A DNA stretch of 64,000 bases from Rhodobacteraceae bacterium HLUCCA08 (GCA_001314655.1 LJSF01000016.1:124001-188000), one strand, 5' to 3'; positions 7,140-16,546 are shown, numbered from the stretch's first letter. Numbers and translations: made by a program. The notes: generated from the sequence alone by a model not told the origin.

Positions 7140-9125
7140 ATGAACCTTGCTCGGTTGCTCAGACCCGGATCGGTGGCGGTGATCGGTGGCGGGGCGTGGT
7201 GCCGGTCGGTGCTGGACCAATTGGCCGCGGCGGGGTTTCCCGGCAAGGTCTGGCATGTGCATCCCCGCGATGGCGATATCGCCCGGATCGAGGATCTGCC
7301 CGATGGCCCCGACGCCGCCTTTGTCGGGATCAACCGGGATGGAGCGATCGCGGCGATTCAGTCTCTATCCCGGCGCAATTCCGGTGGTGCGGTCTGTTTC
7401 GCCAGCGGCTTTGCCGAGTCCGATGACGGGGCCACCCGGCAGGACGCGCTGATCCGGGCGGCGGGCGACATGCCGGTGCTGGGGCCGAATTGCTATGGCC
7501 TGATCAATGCGTTCGATGGCGCGATGCTGTGGCCCGACCAGCATGGCTGTGTCCGGGTCGAACGCGGCGTCGCGATCCTGACCCAAAGTTCGAACATCGC
7601 GTTGAACCTGACGATGCAGCGGCGCGGCCTGCCGATCGGTTATGTGATCACAGCCGGCAACCAGGCCCAGACCAGCCAGGCGCGGATCGCGGCCGGGTTG
7701 CTGGACGACCCGCGCGTGACCGCGATCGGCCTGCATGTCGAAGGTATGGGGGACCTGAAAGACTGGCAGGCGCTTGCGGCCAAGGCACAGGCGCGCGGTG
7801 TGCCGATCGTTGCCCTGAAGGTCGGCAAATCCGATGCGGCGAAACAGGCCGCCGTGTCGCATACCGCTTCGCTCGCCGGTCATGACGCCGGGGCGCAGGC
7901 CCTGCTGGACCGGCTGGGCATCGCCCGGGTGCGGGACCTGCCCAGCTTTCTCGAAACCCTCAAGCTGCTGCATTGCGGCGGGCCATTGTCCGGCAATCGC
8001 ATCGCCTCGATCAGTTGTTCCGGAGGCGAGGCAAGCCTGGTCGCCGATATGGCCCACGACGTCGGCCTCGTCTTTCCGCCGCTGACACAAAGCCAGCGAT
8101 CGAACCTGGCCGCCGCGCTGGGTCCGCGCGTGGCCCTGGCCAATCCGCTGGATTACCACACCTATGTCTGGCGCGATGTCGCAGCGATGACCGACGCGTT
8201 TTCCGCCATGATAGAGCCGCATCTGGACCTGACGATGCTGATCGTCGACTTCCCGCGCGATGACCTGTGCGATGCCGGTGACTGGGAGTGTGTGATCACG
8301 GCCGCGATCGACACCGCCAGACGCACCGGCCGGCGGATCGCCATGGTCGCCACCCTGCCCGAGCTGATGCCCCAGGACGTCGCCGAACGGCTGCTTTTGG
8401 CCGGAATCGTGCCGATGAACGGGCTGGCCGAGGCCCTTGCCGCGATCATCGCTGCCCAGCCGCGCCCCGCCGATCTGTCCGACCTTCTGCTGCCCGGCCC
8501 GCATCGCGCCGCGGTCACGCTATCCGAAGCCGAGGCCAAGGCCGCGCTGGCCGCCCACGGCCTGGCGGTGCCAAATGCGGTCCGGACGGATCGCCACGGC
8601 CTGGCCGAGGCCGCCGCCCGGTTGAACGCGCCGCTGGTGCTCAAGGCCGACGGCTTGGCGCACAAGACCGAAGCGGGCGGGGTCCGGTTGAACCTGACCC
8701 ATGACGCCTTGCCACGGGCGGCGCAGGCCATGCCCGCCGATACCTTTCTGGTCGAAGAGATGGTCACCGGCACCGTGGCCGAACTTCTGATCGGTGTGCT
8801 GCGCGATCCGCCCCACGGATTTGTCCTGACCCTCGGTGCCGGTGGCATCCTGACCGAGCTTCTGGACGACACCGTGTCAGTGCTGCTGCCGGTGGATCGG
8901 AACACCTGCGCGCAGGCTCTATCCGGCCTGAAAATGGCCCCGGTGCTGGACGGGTATCGCGGCGCGCCCGGCGCTGATCTGGACGCGGTGCTTGACGCCA
9001 TCGCGGCGGTGCAGGCTTATGTGATCGCCCATGCGGATAGTCTCGAAGAGGTCGAGATCAACCCGCTGCTCTGCACCCCGGACCGCGCCGTGGCCGCCGA
9101 TGCGCTGACAAGGATAGCGAAATGA
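7140..9125 (+). CDS. ADP-forming acyl-CoA ligase (acetate-CoA ligase family)
   Basis: This 661-residue single-chain enzyme belongs to the NDP-forming acyl-CoA synthetases. It has a CoA-binding Rossmann domain (SVAVIGGG, residues 11-18), ligase domains with LTQSSNIALNL and SHTASLAG (His241 is the likely phosphorylated residue) and a C-terminal ATP-grasp domain (APLVLKADGLAHKTEAGGV). The reaction would be acid + CoA + ATP to acyl-CoA + ADP + Pi, or the reverse. No good Shine-Dalgarno is visible; the start at 7140 follows the dispersed repeat. The stop overlaps the next start (ATGA). The acid substrate is unknown. Confidence 0.88.
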   Translation: MNLARLLRPGSVAVIGGGAWCRSVLDQLAAAGFPGKVWHVHPRDGDIARIEDLPDGPDAAFVGINRDGAIAAIQSLSRRNSGGAVCFASGFAESDDGATRQDALIRAAGDMPVLGPNCYGLINAFDGAMLWPDQHGCVRVERGVAILTQSSNIALNLTMQRRGLPIGYVITAGNQAQTSQARIAAGLLDDPRVTAIGLHVEGMGDLKDWQALAAKAQARGVPIVALKVGKSDAAKQAAVSHTASLAGHDAGAQALLDRLGIARVRDLPSFLETLKLLHCGGPLSGNRIASISCSGGEASLVADMAHDVGLVFPPLTQSQRSNLAAALGPRVALANPLDYHTYVWRDVAAMTDAFSAMIEPHLDLTMLIVDFPRDDLCDAGDWECVITAAIDTARRTGRRIAMVATLPELMPQDVAERLLLAGIVPMNGLAEALAAIIAAQPRPADLSDLLLPGPHRAAVTLSEAEAKAALAAHGLAVPNAVRTDRHGLAEAAARLNAPLVLKADGLAHKTEAGGVRLNLTHDALPRAAQAMPADTFLVEEMVTGTVAELLIGVLRDPPHGFVLTLGAGGILTELLDDTVSVLLPVDRNTCAQALSGLKMAPVLDGYRGAPGADLDAVLDAIAAVQAYVIAHADSLEEVEINPLLCTPDRAVAADALTRIAK

Positions 9126-9910
9126 CCGACACCGGACCTGTGATCACCCGCCGCGACGGCGCCATTTTCGAAGTCACGCTCGACCGGCCCAAGGCCAATG
9201 CGATCGACCTGGCCACCAGCCGGATCATGGGTGAGGTGTTCCGCGATTTCCGCGACGACCCGGACCTGCGTGTGGCCATCATCACCGGCGCCGGCGAAAA
9301 GTTCTTTTGCCCCGGTTGGGACCTCAAGGCCGCTGCCGAAGGCGATGCGGTCGACGGCGATTACGGCGTCGGCGGCTTTGGCGGGCTGCAGGAACTGCGC
9401 GACATGAACAAGCCGGTCATCGCCGCGATCAACGGCATTTGCTGCGGCGGCGGGCTGGAACTGGCGCTGAGCGCCGACATCCTCCTGGCCGCCGATCACG
9501 CGCAATTCGCCCTGCCGGAAATCCGATCGGGCACCGTCGCCGACGCGGCCAGCATCAAGCTGCCCAAACGGATCCCCTATCACATCGCCATGGAATTGTT
9601 GCTGACCGGGCGCTGGTTCGACGTGGACGAGGCGCATCGCTGGGGCATCGTCAACCAGATCCATGCCCCTGAGCAATTGTTGGACAAGGCCCGGGACATG
9701 GCGCGCCTGCTCGCCTCCGGGCCGCCGCTGGTCTATGCCGCGATCAAGGAAATCGTCCGTGATGCCGAAGACAGCTCGTTCCAGGATACGATGAACCGGA
9801 TCACGCGACGGCAATTGCCGACAGTCGACAGGCTCTATTCCTCCGAGGATCAACTGGAAGGTGCGCGGGCCTTCGCCGAGAAACGCGACCCGCTGTGGAA
9901 AGGGCGATAA
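9122..9910 (+). CDS. Enoyl-CoA hydratase family, carnitinyl-CoA dehydratase-like
   Basis: This 262-residue crotonase-fold protein keeps both acid residues of the hydratase centre: Glu113 in GGGLELA and Glu133 in LPEIRSG, twenty residues apart as in classic hydratases. The oxyanion-hole segment FFCPGWDLKA is present. The sequence resembles CaiD-type carnitinyl-CoA dehydratases (KANAIDLATS, FALPEIRSGTVADAAS). It overlaps the CoA ligase by 4 bases and is the last gene of the operon. Dehydrogenase, ligase and hydratase together suggest activation and reversible hydration/reduction of a short or quaternary-ammonium acyl acid. This is an inference from context. Confidence 0.85.
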   Translation: MTDTGPVITRRDGAIFEVTLDRPKANAIDLATSRIMGEVFRDFRDDPDLRVAIITGAGEKFFCPGWDLKAAAEGDAVDGDYGVGGFGGLQELRDMNKPVIAAINGICCGGGLELALSADILLAADHAQFALPEIRSGTVADAASIKLPKRIPYHIAMELLLTGRWFDVDEAHRWGIVNQIHAPEQLLDKARDMARLLASGPPLVYAAIKEIVRDAEDSSFQDTMNRITRRQLPTVDRLYSSEDQLEGARAFAEKRDPLWKGR

Positions 9911-9958
9911 AGCCGACAACGGTCTTGCATGCCCGCCCTCCTGTGCCACCTATGAACC

Positions 9959-10807
9959 ATGACACGCACGCTTCTGTCCCTTGGCCATGGTTATTCGGCG
10001 CAGGCGCTGGCCCGGCACCTTGGCCCCGGCTGGCGCATCATCGGCACGACCCGCAGCGCCGACACCGCACGCGCCCTGGAACGGGACGGGATCGAGGCAT
10101 TGACCTGGCCCGGATCGGACCTGTTGCCGGCGCTGGACGCGGCGAGCCATGTTCTGACCTCGATCGCGCCCGACGCGGATGGCGACCCGGTCTTGCGCCG
10201 GATCAGTGACGCATTGCTGGACCGAAAGGACGGGTTCACCTGGGTCGGCTACCTGTCGACCACCGGCGTCTACGGCGACCACGGGGGCGACTGGGTGGAC
10301 GAAGACACGCCCCTGGCCCCAAGCACCGAACGCGGCCGGCACCGCGTCGCGGCCGAGGCGGCCTGGAGGGCGCTTGGCCTGCCGCTGCATATCTTTCGCC
10401 TGGCCGGGATCTATGGCCCCGGCCGCGGCCCTTTCGCCAAGGTCCGCAACGGCAGCGCGCGGCGGATCGTCAAGCCGGGCCAGGTCTTCAGCCGTATCCA
10501 TGTGGACGATATTGCCCAGGTCCTGGCTGCGTCGATGACGCGGCCCGATCCCGGCGCGATCTACAACCTGTGCGATGACGATCCCGCCCCGCCCCAGGAC
10601 GTGATCGAAGAGGCCGCCCGCCTGCTGGGCCTGCCACCACCGCCGGAAATCGCCTTCGACCGGGCCGACCTGTCGCCCATGGCGCGCAGCTTCTACGCCG
10701 AAAGCAAGCGGGTCCGGAACGACAGGATCAAACGCGACCTCGGCATCCGACTGATCCATCCCGACTACCGCAGCGGCTTGCGGGCACTTCTCGAACATCG
10801 ACCCTGA
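9959..10807 (+). CDS. NAD(P)-dependent epimerase/dehydratase-like protein (YeeZ type)
   Basis: This 282-residue Rossmann-fold protein starts with the dinucleotide-binding segment LSLGHGYSAQALARHL, has YLSTTGVYGDHGGDWVDE (the SDR-type active-site strand with Tyr) and FRLAGIYGPGRGP. It is an atypical or extended SDR related to YeeZ. The reaction is unknown. It lies 48 bases after the acyl-CoA operon on the same strand, and the sodium channel follows after 42 bases, so loose co-transcription is possible. Confidence 0.8.
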   Translation: MTRTLLSLGHGYSAQALARHLGPGWRIIGTTRSADTARALERDGIEALTWPGSDLLPALDAASHVLTSIAPDADGDPVLRRISDALLDRKDGFTWVGYLSTTGVYGDHGGDWVDEDTPLAPSTERGRHRVAAEAAWRALGLPLHIFRLAGIYGPGRGPFAKVRNGSARRIVKPGQVFSRIHVDDIAQVLAASMTRPDPGAIYNLCDDDPAPPQDVIEEAARLLGLPPPPEIAFDRADLSPMARSFYAESKRVRNDRIKRDLGIRLIHPDYRSGLRALLEHRP

Positions 10808-10849
10808 TCCGCCCCGTTTTCCGCAGAGTCTTCCTTCAAAACCGGCTGC

Positions 10850-11665
10850 ATGACCATGACCTCGACCACTCCCTCCTCGCCCCTGTCCCGTGACGCCGTC
10901 GGCCGGTTCATGTCCAGTGACCGGGTGCGCAACACGATCATCGGCGTGATCGTGTTCAATGCGATCCTTTTGGGGCTCGAAACATCCGACACTGTCATGG
11001 CGGCCAGCGGCGGGCTGATCCGCATGCTCGATACGATCTGCCTCGGCATTTTCTGCGCCGAGATCCTGGCCAAGCTCTATGCCCACCGCCTGCGCTTCTT
11101 CCGCTCGGGCTGGAACCTGTTCGATTTCGTCATCGTCGGCATCGCGATCATCCCGGCGGCGCAGTCGGTGTCGGTCCTGCGCGCCCTGCGGATCCTGCGG
11201 GTATTGCGGCTGATGTCGGCGGCGCCACGCCTGCGCCGGGTGATCGAAGGTTTCATCACCGCCCTGCCCGGCATGGGCAGCGTGTTCCTGCTGATGGGGA
11301 TGATCTTCTATATCGGTGCGGTGATCGCGACCAAGCTGTTCGCCGACACCTTTCCCGACTGGTTCGGAACCCTGGGCCTGTCGGCCTATTCGCTGTTCCA
11401 GATCATGACGCTGGAAAGCTGGTCCATGGGCATCGTCCGGCCGGTGATGGAGGTCTATCCCTATGCCTGGGCGTTCTTCGTGCCGTTCATCCTGATGACC
11501 ACCTTCATGGCGCTCAACCTGATCGTCGGCCTGATCGTCAACTCGATGCAGGACGCCCACAGCGAAGAGGCGGACGCGGCAACCGACGAATATCGCGACG
11601 CGGTTCTGGCCCGGCTGGAAGCGATCGAACGGAAACTGTCGGACCGCGACCCGCCCCGGACCTGA
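10850..11665 (+). CDS. Bacterial voltage-gated sodium channel (BacNav)
   Basis: This 271-residue protein has the six-helix one-domain plan of homotetrameric BacNav channels. S4 carries arginines at every third residue (Arg111, 114, 117, 120 in LRALRILRVLR). The pore selectivity filter reads TLESWSM (residues 187-193), the same string I know from NavAb. S6 is FMALNLIVGLIVNSM, followed by an acidic neck and a C-terminal heptad-like helix (AVLARLEAIERKL) that fits the known tetrameric coiled coil. It would admit sodium on depolarisation, relevant to motility or pH in marine bacteria. No strong ribosome site is seen, and ATG at 10856 is an alternative start. Confidence 0.93.
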   Translation: MTMTSTTPSSPLSRDAVGRFMSSDRVRNTIIGVIVFNAILLGLETSDTVMAASGGLIRMLDTICLGIFCAEILAKLYAHRLRFFRSGWNLFDFVIVGIAIIPAAQSVSVLRALRILRVLRLMSAAPRLRRVIEGFITALPGMGSVFLLMGMIFYIGAVIATKLFADTFPDWFGTLGLSAYSLFQIMTLESWSMGIVRPVMEVYPYAWAFFVPFILMTTFMALNLIVGLIVNSMQDAHSEEADAATDEYRDAVLARLEAIERKLSDRDPPRT

Positions 11666-11672
11666 TCCGGGG
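11654..11672. repeat. Short palindrome holding the channel stop codon
   Basis: CCCCGGA (11654-11660) and TCCGGGG (11666-11672) flank CCTGA, and the channel's TGA stop lies in this loop. The same design (stem, C-T/C-TGA loop, then CCTC) occurs at 56723-56743 after dnaJ. It probably belongs to a family of short palindromic repeats at gene ends. Confidence 0.55.
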
Positions 11673-11713
11673 CCTCCTCGGTTCGGGTCGCGGCGCAGGG
11701 CCGGGGCGCGGCG

Positions 11714-13627
11714 TCACGCCCGTTTCGACAGAACCTCGGCGCCCAGAACCTGCAGCACCTTCGCCTCGATATCCTCGGCATTCAGCCCGGCCACCGCATA
11801 CATGTCGCGCGGGCTGGCCTGGTCGATGAAGATGTCGGGCAGGACCATCGACCGGAACTTGAGCCCGGTATCGAACACGCCCGCCTCGGCCAGCAGCTGC
11901 GCCACATGGCTTCCGAAGCCGCCGGTCGCGCCCTCTTCGATCGTGATCAGCGCCTCATGCCGCGCCGCCAGGTCAAGGATCAGGTCCCGGTCCAGCGGCT
12001 TGGCAAATCGCGCATCGGCCAATGTCGGCGCGATCCCCCGCGCCTCCAGCGCCTCGCAGGCCGCCTCGGCCTCGGCCAGCCGGGTGCCCAGCGACACCAG
12101 CGCCACGCCGGACCCTTCGCGGATGATCCGGCCCTTGCCGATCTCCAGCGGCGGTGCGTCCTCGGGAATTTCCACGCCAACGCCCTCGCCGCGCGGAAAC
12201 CGAAAGGCGATGGGCCCGGCATCATGGGCCAGGGCGGTGGCGACCATGCGCACCAGCTCTGCCTCATCCGCCGCGGCCATCACCGTGAACCCGGGCAGGT
12301 TGGCCAGATAGGCGATATCGAAAGACCCCGCATGGGTCGCGCCATCGGCGCCCACCAGACCGGCCCGGTCGATGGCAAAACGCACCGGCAGCCGCTGGAT
12401 CGCCACGTCATGCACGAGCTGGTCGTATCCGCGTTGCAGAAAGGTCGAATAGATCGCGCAGAACGGCTTCATCCCGCCCGCCGCCAGCCCGGCGCAAAAG
12501 GTCACGGCATGCTGTTCGGCGATCCCCACGTCGAAACAGCGGTCGGAAAAACGCGCCATGAATTTCGACAAACCCGTGCCGTCGGGCATCGCGGCCGTGA
12601 CCGCGACGACCTTGTCATCGGTTTCGGCGGCCTTGATCAGCGCCTCGGCGAAGACGGCGGTATAGCTGGGCGCATTCGACGGCGCCTTTTTCTGTTCGCC
12701 GGTGACCACATCGAATTTCGCAGTGGCATGGCCACGGTCGACGGCGCCCTCGGCCGGGGCATAGCCCTTGCCCTTTTGGGTGATCGCATGGATCAGGATC
12801 GGCCCATCGGCCCGCGCCTTGACCGTGCGCAGCACCGCCAGCAACTGCTCCATGTCATGCCCGTCGATCGGGCCGACATAATCGAAGCCCAGCTCTTCGA
12901 ACAACGTCCCGCCCACGGTCATGTGCTTGAGCATGTCGCGCGCCCGCCGCGCCCCTTCCGCGAAGGGCGGCGGCAGGAAATTCAGCGCGCCCTTGGCGGC
13001 GGCCTTGAGGTCATGGAAGGGCGCGCCGGCATAGAGCCGGCTCAGATAGGACGACATCGCGCCCACCGGCGGGGCGATCGACATCTCGTTGTCGTTGAGG
13101 ATCACGATCAGCCGCTTGCCCAGATGGCCGGCATGGTTCAGCGCCTCGTAGGCCATGCCGGCACTCATCGCGCCATCTCCGATCACCGCAATCGCATCGC
13201 CCGCGTCGCCGCCCAGGTCGCGCGCGGCGGCAAAGCCCAGCGCGGCGCTGATCGAGGTGCTGGAATGGGCCGCGCCGAACGGGTCATAGGGACTTTCGGA
13301 CCGCTTGGTGAAGCCGCTCAGCCCGTCCTTCTGGCGCAGGCTGCGGATCCGGTCGCGGCGCCCGGTCAGGATCTTGTGCGGGTAGCTTTGGTGGCTGACA
13401 TCCCAGATGATCTTGTCCCGCGGCGCCTCGAACACCGCGTGCAGGGCCACGGTCAGTTCGACCACGCCCAGCCCGGCGCCCAGATGCCCGCCGGTTTCGG
13501 ACACGGCCGAAATCGTCTCGGCCCGCAATTCGTCCGCCAGCTGGCCCAATTGACGGTCGCTGAACCCGCGCATGTCGGCGGGCAGGCGAACCTTGTCCAG
13601 CAGGGGGGTCTCGGGTCTGTCGCTCAT
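11714..13627 (-). CDS. dxs: 1-deoxy-D-xylulose-5-phosphate synthase
   Basis: This 637-residue thiamine-diphosphate enzyme condenses pyruvate and glyceraldehyde-3-phosphate, the entry step of the MEP isoprenoid pathway. Visible landmarks are [14 protein letters not shown], the thiamine-binding [15 protein letters not shown], the central [16 protein letters not shown] and the transketolase C-terminal part (FRFPRGEG). It is the last gene of an operon with HDAC-like, xseB and ispA genes, 18 bases after ispA. This is the usual alphaproteobacterial coupling of isoprenoid precursor supply and prenyl-chain synthesis. Confidence 0.97.
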   Translation of the reverse strand: MSDRPETPLLDKVRLPADMRGFSDRQLGQLADELRAETISAVSETGGHLGAGLGVVELTVALHAVFEAPRDKIIWDVSHQSYPHKILTGRRDRIRSLRQKDGLSGFTKRSESPYDPFGAAHSSTSISAALGFAAARDLGGDAGDAIAVIGDGAMSAGMAYEALNHAGHLGKRLIVILNDNEMSIAPPVGAMSSYLSRLYAGAPFHDLKAAAKGALNFLPPPFAEGARRARDMLKHMTVGGTLFEELGFDYVGPIDGHDMEQLLAVLRTVKARADGPILIHAITQKGKGYAPAEGAVDRGHATAKFDVVTGEQKKAPSNAPSYTAVFAEALIKAAETDDKVVAVTAAMPDGTGLSKFMARFSDRCFDVGIAEQHAVTFCAGLAAGGMKPFCAIYSTFLQRGYDQLVHDVAIQRLPVRFAIDRAGLVGADGATHAGSFDIAYLANLPGFTVMAAADEAELVRMVATALAHDAGPIAFRFPRGEGVGVEIPEDAPPLEIGKGRIIREGSGVALVSLGTRLAEAEAACEALEARGIAPTLADARFAKPLDRDLILDLAARHEALITIEEGATGGFGSHVAQLLAEAGVFDTGLKFRSMVLPDIFIDQASPRDMYAVAGLNAEDIEAKVLQVLGAEVLSKRA

Positions 13628-13645
13628 CGTTTCGGCCCTTTGCCG

Positions 13646-14509
13646 TCAATGGCCCCGGGCGATAACGAAGCGCGCGGCCTCGCGCAAGGTCTTCGCCCCG
13701 TCGCCATGGGCAGATAGCGCGTCGCAGGCCTCTGTCACCAGCGTTTCGGCGCGGCGTTTCGCCCCGTCCAGCCCCAGATGCGACACGAAGGTCGCCTTGC
13801 CGCGGCCGGCATCCTTGCCCACCGCCTTGCCCAGCGCGGCGGCATCGCCCTCCACGTCCAGCACATCGTCCCAGATCTGGAAGGCAAGGCCCAGCCGCTG
13901 GCCATAGGTCCGCAGCGGCGCCGGATCGGCCCCGGCCATGACCGGCCCGGCCGTCGCGGCCCATTCGATCAGCGCCCCGGTCTTGCCCGCCTGCAGGTCG
14001 GTGATCTGCTCCAGGCTCAACGGCTCGGGCGCGGTTTCGGCGGCGATGTCCAGCGCCTGCCCGCCGACCATTCCGCGCAGGCCGGCAGCCCGGGCCAGGC
14101 TTCGCGACAGGTCCAGCCGGGCCGCATCGGGCACGCGAATATCGACCACCAGCTCGAAGGCCAGCGAATGCAGCGCATCGCCGACCAGCACCGCAATCGC
14201 CTCGTCCCAGGCCTTGTGCACCGTGGGCCGGCCCCGGCGCAGATCGTCATCGTCCATGCAGGGCAGGTCGTCATGCACCAGGCTGTAGGCATGGATGCAT
14301 TCGATCGCCGCCGCCGCCGATCCGCTGGCCGTGGGCGCCAGCCCGTGCAGCCGCGCCCCTTCCAGCACCAGCATCGCGCGCAGACCCTTGCCGCCCTTGA
14401 CGGCATAAAGCATCGCCTCGCGGATCGTTCCGGTCGTGCCCTTCAGCGCCTGCCGCAGCCGTGCCTCGGCAGTGTTCTGCGCCTCGGCGAGCGCATGAAC
14501 CAGGGGCAT
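13646..14509 (-). CDS. ispA: Polyprenyl (farnesyl-type) diphosphate synthase
   Basis: This 287-residue prenyltransferase makes farnesyl (or geranylgeranyl) diphosphate from DMAPP and IPP. Both Asp-rich motifs are intact: the first at residues 80-89 (DDLPCMDDDD) and the second at 214-218 (DDVLD). The KGGKGLRAML substrate-binding stretch is also present. Position between xseB (3-base gap) and dxs supports the ispA assignment. The chain length of the product cannot be fixed by eye. Confidence 0.94.
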   Translation of the reverse strand: MPLVHALAEAQNTAEARLRQALKGTTGTIREAMLYAVKGGKGLRAMLVLEGARLHGLAPTASGSAAAAIECIHAYSLVHDDLPCMDDDDLRRGRPTVHKAWDEAIAVLVGDALHSLAFELVVDIRVPDAARLDLSRSLARAAGLRGMVGGQALDIAAETAPEPLSLEQITDLQAGKTGALIEWAATAGPVMAGADPAPLRTYGQRLGLAFQIWDDVLDVEGDAAALGKAVGKDAGRGKATFVSHLGLDGAKRRAETLVTEACDALSAHGDGAKTLREAARFVIARGH

Positions 14510-14512
14510 CGG

Positions 14513-14755
14513 TCAGCCGGCATCCAGCGGCGCGGTGCCGGTCGGCTGGCCGTCACCGTCCAGCGTCAGCTTGGCGACCTTTTCCTCGGCTTCCGTCAGC
14601 TTGGCCTCGCAGCGGTCCTTCAGGGCCGCGCCACGTTCGTAGAGGGAAATCGATTCCTCCAGCGGCACCTCGCCACGTTCCAACTGGCCCACGACCTGTT
14701 CCAGCTCTTTCAGGGCCTCTTCGAACGACATTTCGGCGACGGGTTTCTGGGTCAC
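14513..14755 (-). CDS. xseB: Exodeoxyribonuclease VII small subunit
   Basis: This 80-residue helical protein has the family motif FEEALKELEQVVGQLERGEVPLEES followed by YERG and a C-terminal acidic stretch. It binds the large subunit XseA to form exonuclease VII, which degrades single-stranded DNA; xseA is not in this window. It is 4 bases from the upstream gene and 3 bases from ispA, so it sits tightly inside the operon. Confidence 0.95.
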   Translation of the reverse strand: MTQKPVAEMSFEEALKELEQVVGQLERGEVPLEESISLYERGAALKDRCEAKLTEAEEKVAKLTLDGDGQPTGTAPLDAG

Positions 14756-14759
14756 GGGG

Positions 14760-15680
14760 TCAGGCCTCCTTCAACGCGGTGACATGGGCGGCGGCAGAGG
14801 CGCCCAGCGCCTCCAGATCATAGCCGCCCTCGAGCGCCGAGACCACACGGCCCCCGCACAGATCCCGCGCGACGTCGCAGATATTCCGCGTGAGCCAGGT
14901 GAAATCATCCTCGCCCCAGTTCAGATTGGCCAGCGGATCGGCGGCATGGGCGTCGAACCCGGCCGAGATCAGGATCAGTTCGGGCGCGAATTCCCGCAGC
15001 CGGGGCCAGACCTGCGCCTCGTAAAGCCGCCGCATCTCGGCCCCGCCGGTTTCGGGCGCCAGCGGGATGTTGACGATCGTGTCGTGTGCGCCGGTTTCAT
15101 CCGGCCGGCCGGTGCCGGGCCAAAGCGGCATCTGGTGGCTGGAAAAGAACAGCGCCCGCGGTTCGTCCCACAACAGCGCCTGGGTGCCGTTGCCGTGGTG
15201 GACATCGAAATCCACCACCGCGACGCGGGACAGCCCGTGATGCTCCAGCGCATGCATCGCGCCGATCGCGACATTGCCGAACAGGCAGAACCCCATCGGC
15301 GTGTCGGCCTCGGCGTGGTGGCCGGGCGGGCGCACGGCGGCGAAGGCATTCGTCACCTCGCCCGCCATCACCATGTCGATGCCGCGGATCACCGCACCGG
15401 CGGCCCGCCACGCTGCCGCGAGCGACCCGGGCGACAGGAAGGTATCGGCATCCAGCGCGCGCACGCCGCTGGGCGGCAATGCCTGTTCAAGCCCGTCGAT
15501 ATAGGACGCCGGATGCAGCCGCAGCACGTCATCGCGCGCCGCCGCCGGGGCCGGAACCCGCACCAGGTCCATCCCCTGCAGCGCGCCCAGAACCGCGTCC
15601 AGCCGCGCCACCTGTTCGGGATGGCCGGGCGGCGTCGCGTGGCCGTGGAAATCATCATGGGTTATGAGAGCCGTGGTCAT
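14760..15680 (-). CDS. Histone deacetylase superfamily (AcuC/acetylpolyamine-type) hydrolase
   Basis: This 306-residue zinc amidohydrolase has the arginase/deacetylase fold. Landmarks are RPPGHHAEAD (catalytic His pair), VVDFDVHHGNGTQ (zinc-binding Asp and His) and LISAGFDAHAADPL (second zinc Asp). In bacteria such proteins deacetylate acetylated lysines, acetylpolyamines or small amides. The operon position with xseB, ispA and dxs is common in this group but does not reveal the substrate. The start at 15680 is the first ATG that preserves the conserved N-terminus (TTALITHDDFHGH); the ribosome site is weak. Confidence 0.9.
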   Translation of the reverse strand: MTTALITHDDFHGHATPPGHPEQVARLDAVLGALQGMDLVRVPAPAAARDDVLRLHPASYIDGLEQALPPSGVRALDADTFLSPGSLAAAWRAAGAVIRGIDMVMAGEVTNAFAAVRPPGHHAEADTPMGFCLFGNVAIGAMHALEHHGLSRVAVVDFDVHHGNGTQALLWDEPRALFFSSHQMPLWPGTGRPDETGAHDTIVNIPLAPETGGAEMRRLYEAQVWPRLREFAPELILISAGFDAHAADPLANLNWGEDDFTWLTRNICDVARDLCGGRVVSALEGGYDLEALGASAAAHVTALKEA

Positions 15681-15844
15681 GGCGCTACCGAACCGGAAAC
15701 ACCCGCCGATGACAAGGCGCATCCGATGCGCATCGTGGCCCTTCTGTGCCTGGTCGCCGCATCGTTCCCGGTCACGCCGCCGGCGCAAGGGTCAATGACC
15801 ATAAGGGGGCCCGACATCCGCCGGGTCGATCAATGCCAGCCCGA

Positions 15845-16543
15845 TCAATCCGGCGCCAGCATGTAGCCCGCCCCGCGCACGGTCTGCAGGTAACGCGGCT
15901 GCTTCGGATCCGCCTCAAGCTTGCGCCGCAGCCGGGTGATCTGCACGTCCACCGCACGTTCCTGCGCCTGCCCGCCGGCCCGGCCCAGTCGTTCGACCAG
16001 GTCGCCGCGGCTCAGCGCGCTGCCGGGTGCTGCGGAAAAGATCTTCATCAATTGCTGCTCGGTCGCGGTCAGCCGCACCGGGATCTCACCGGCCCACAAC
16101 TCGCCGCGCTCGATGTCATAGCGCAACTCGCCAAGATGGATCACCTTTGGCAGGGCCGGCTTCGCCGCCGCCGGCATCCGCCGCAGGATCGAATTGATCC
16201 GCAGCAGCAATTCCTTCGGTTCGAACGGCTTGGCCAGGTAATCGTCCGCTCCGGCCTCCAGCCCCGCGATGCGGTCCTCGGTCTCTCCCCTTGCGGTCAG
16301 CAGCAGGATCGGCACCGCACGCTCGGCCCGCAGGCTGGCGCAGAAACTGATCCCGTCCTCGCCGGGCATCATCACGTCCAGCACGATCAGGTCGAAATCG
16401 AGCCCGGACAGGATCCGCCGCGCATGGGCGGCATCGCGCGCCGCGGTCACCAGGAACCCGTTGCGGATCAGGAATTTCTGCAACAACCCGCGGATGCGCT
16501 CGTCGTCGTCCACGATCAACAGATGCGGCATGTCGGTCTGCAT
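15845..16543 (-). CDS. petR: OmpR-family response regulator, PetR-like
   Basis: This 232-residue regulator has a receiver domain (acidic cluster Asp12-14, phospho-acceptor Asp56 in LIVLDVMMPGED, Lys in LAKPFEP) and a C-terminal winged helix (ERAVDVQITRLRRKLE, TVRGAGYMLAPD). No sensor kinase gene is adjacent. The pair with a MarR-type gene 3 bases upstream matches the petP-petR order known from Rhodobacter capsulatus, where both are needed for cytochrome bc1-dependent growth. The symbol is assigned by that arrangement and is less certain than the family call. Confidence 0.85.
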   Translation of the reverse strand: MQTDMPHLLIVDDDERIRGLLQKFLIRNGFLVTAARDAAHARRILSGLDFDLIVLDVMMPGEDGISFCASLRAERAVPILLLTARGETEDRIAGLEAGADDYLAKPFEPKELLLRINSILRRMPAAAKPALPKVIHLGELRYDIERGELWAGEIPVRLTATEQQLMKIFSAAPGSALSRGDLVERLGRAGGQAQERAVDVQITRLRRKLEADPKQPRYLQTVRGAGYMLAPD

Positions 16544-16546
16544 CGC

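Noticed and set aside
15726-15866. 46-codon + strand ORF beginning with a signal-like MRIVALLCLVAASF
   Set aside because: Possible small secreted peptide, but there is no ribosome site, it overlaps the end of the petR-like gene on the other strand, and the rest of the sequence looks random. Not strong enough to annotate.
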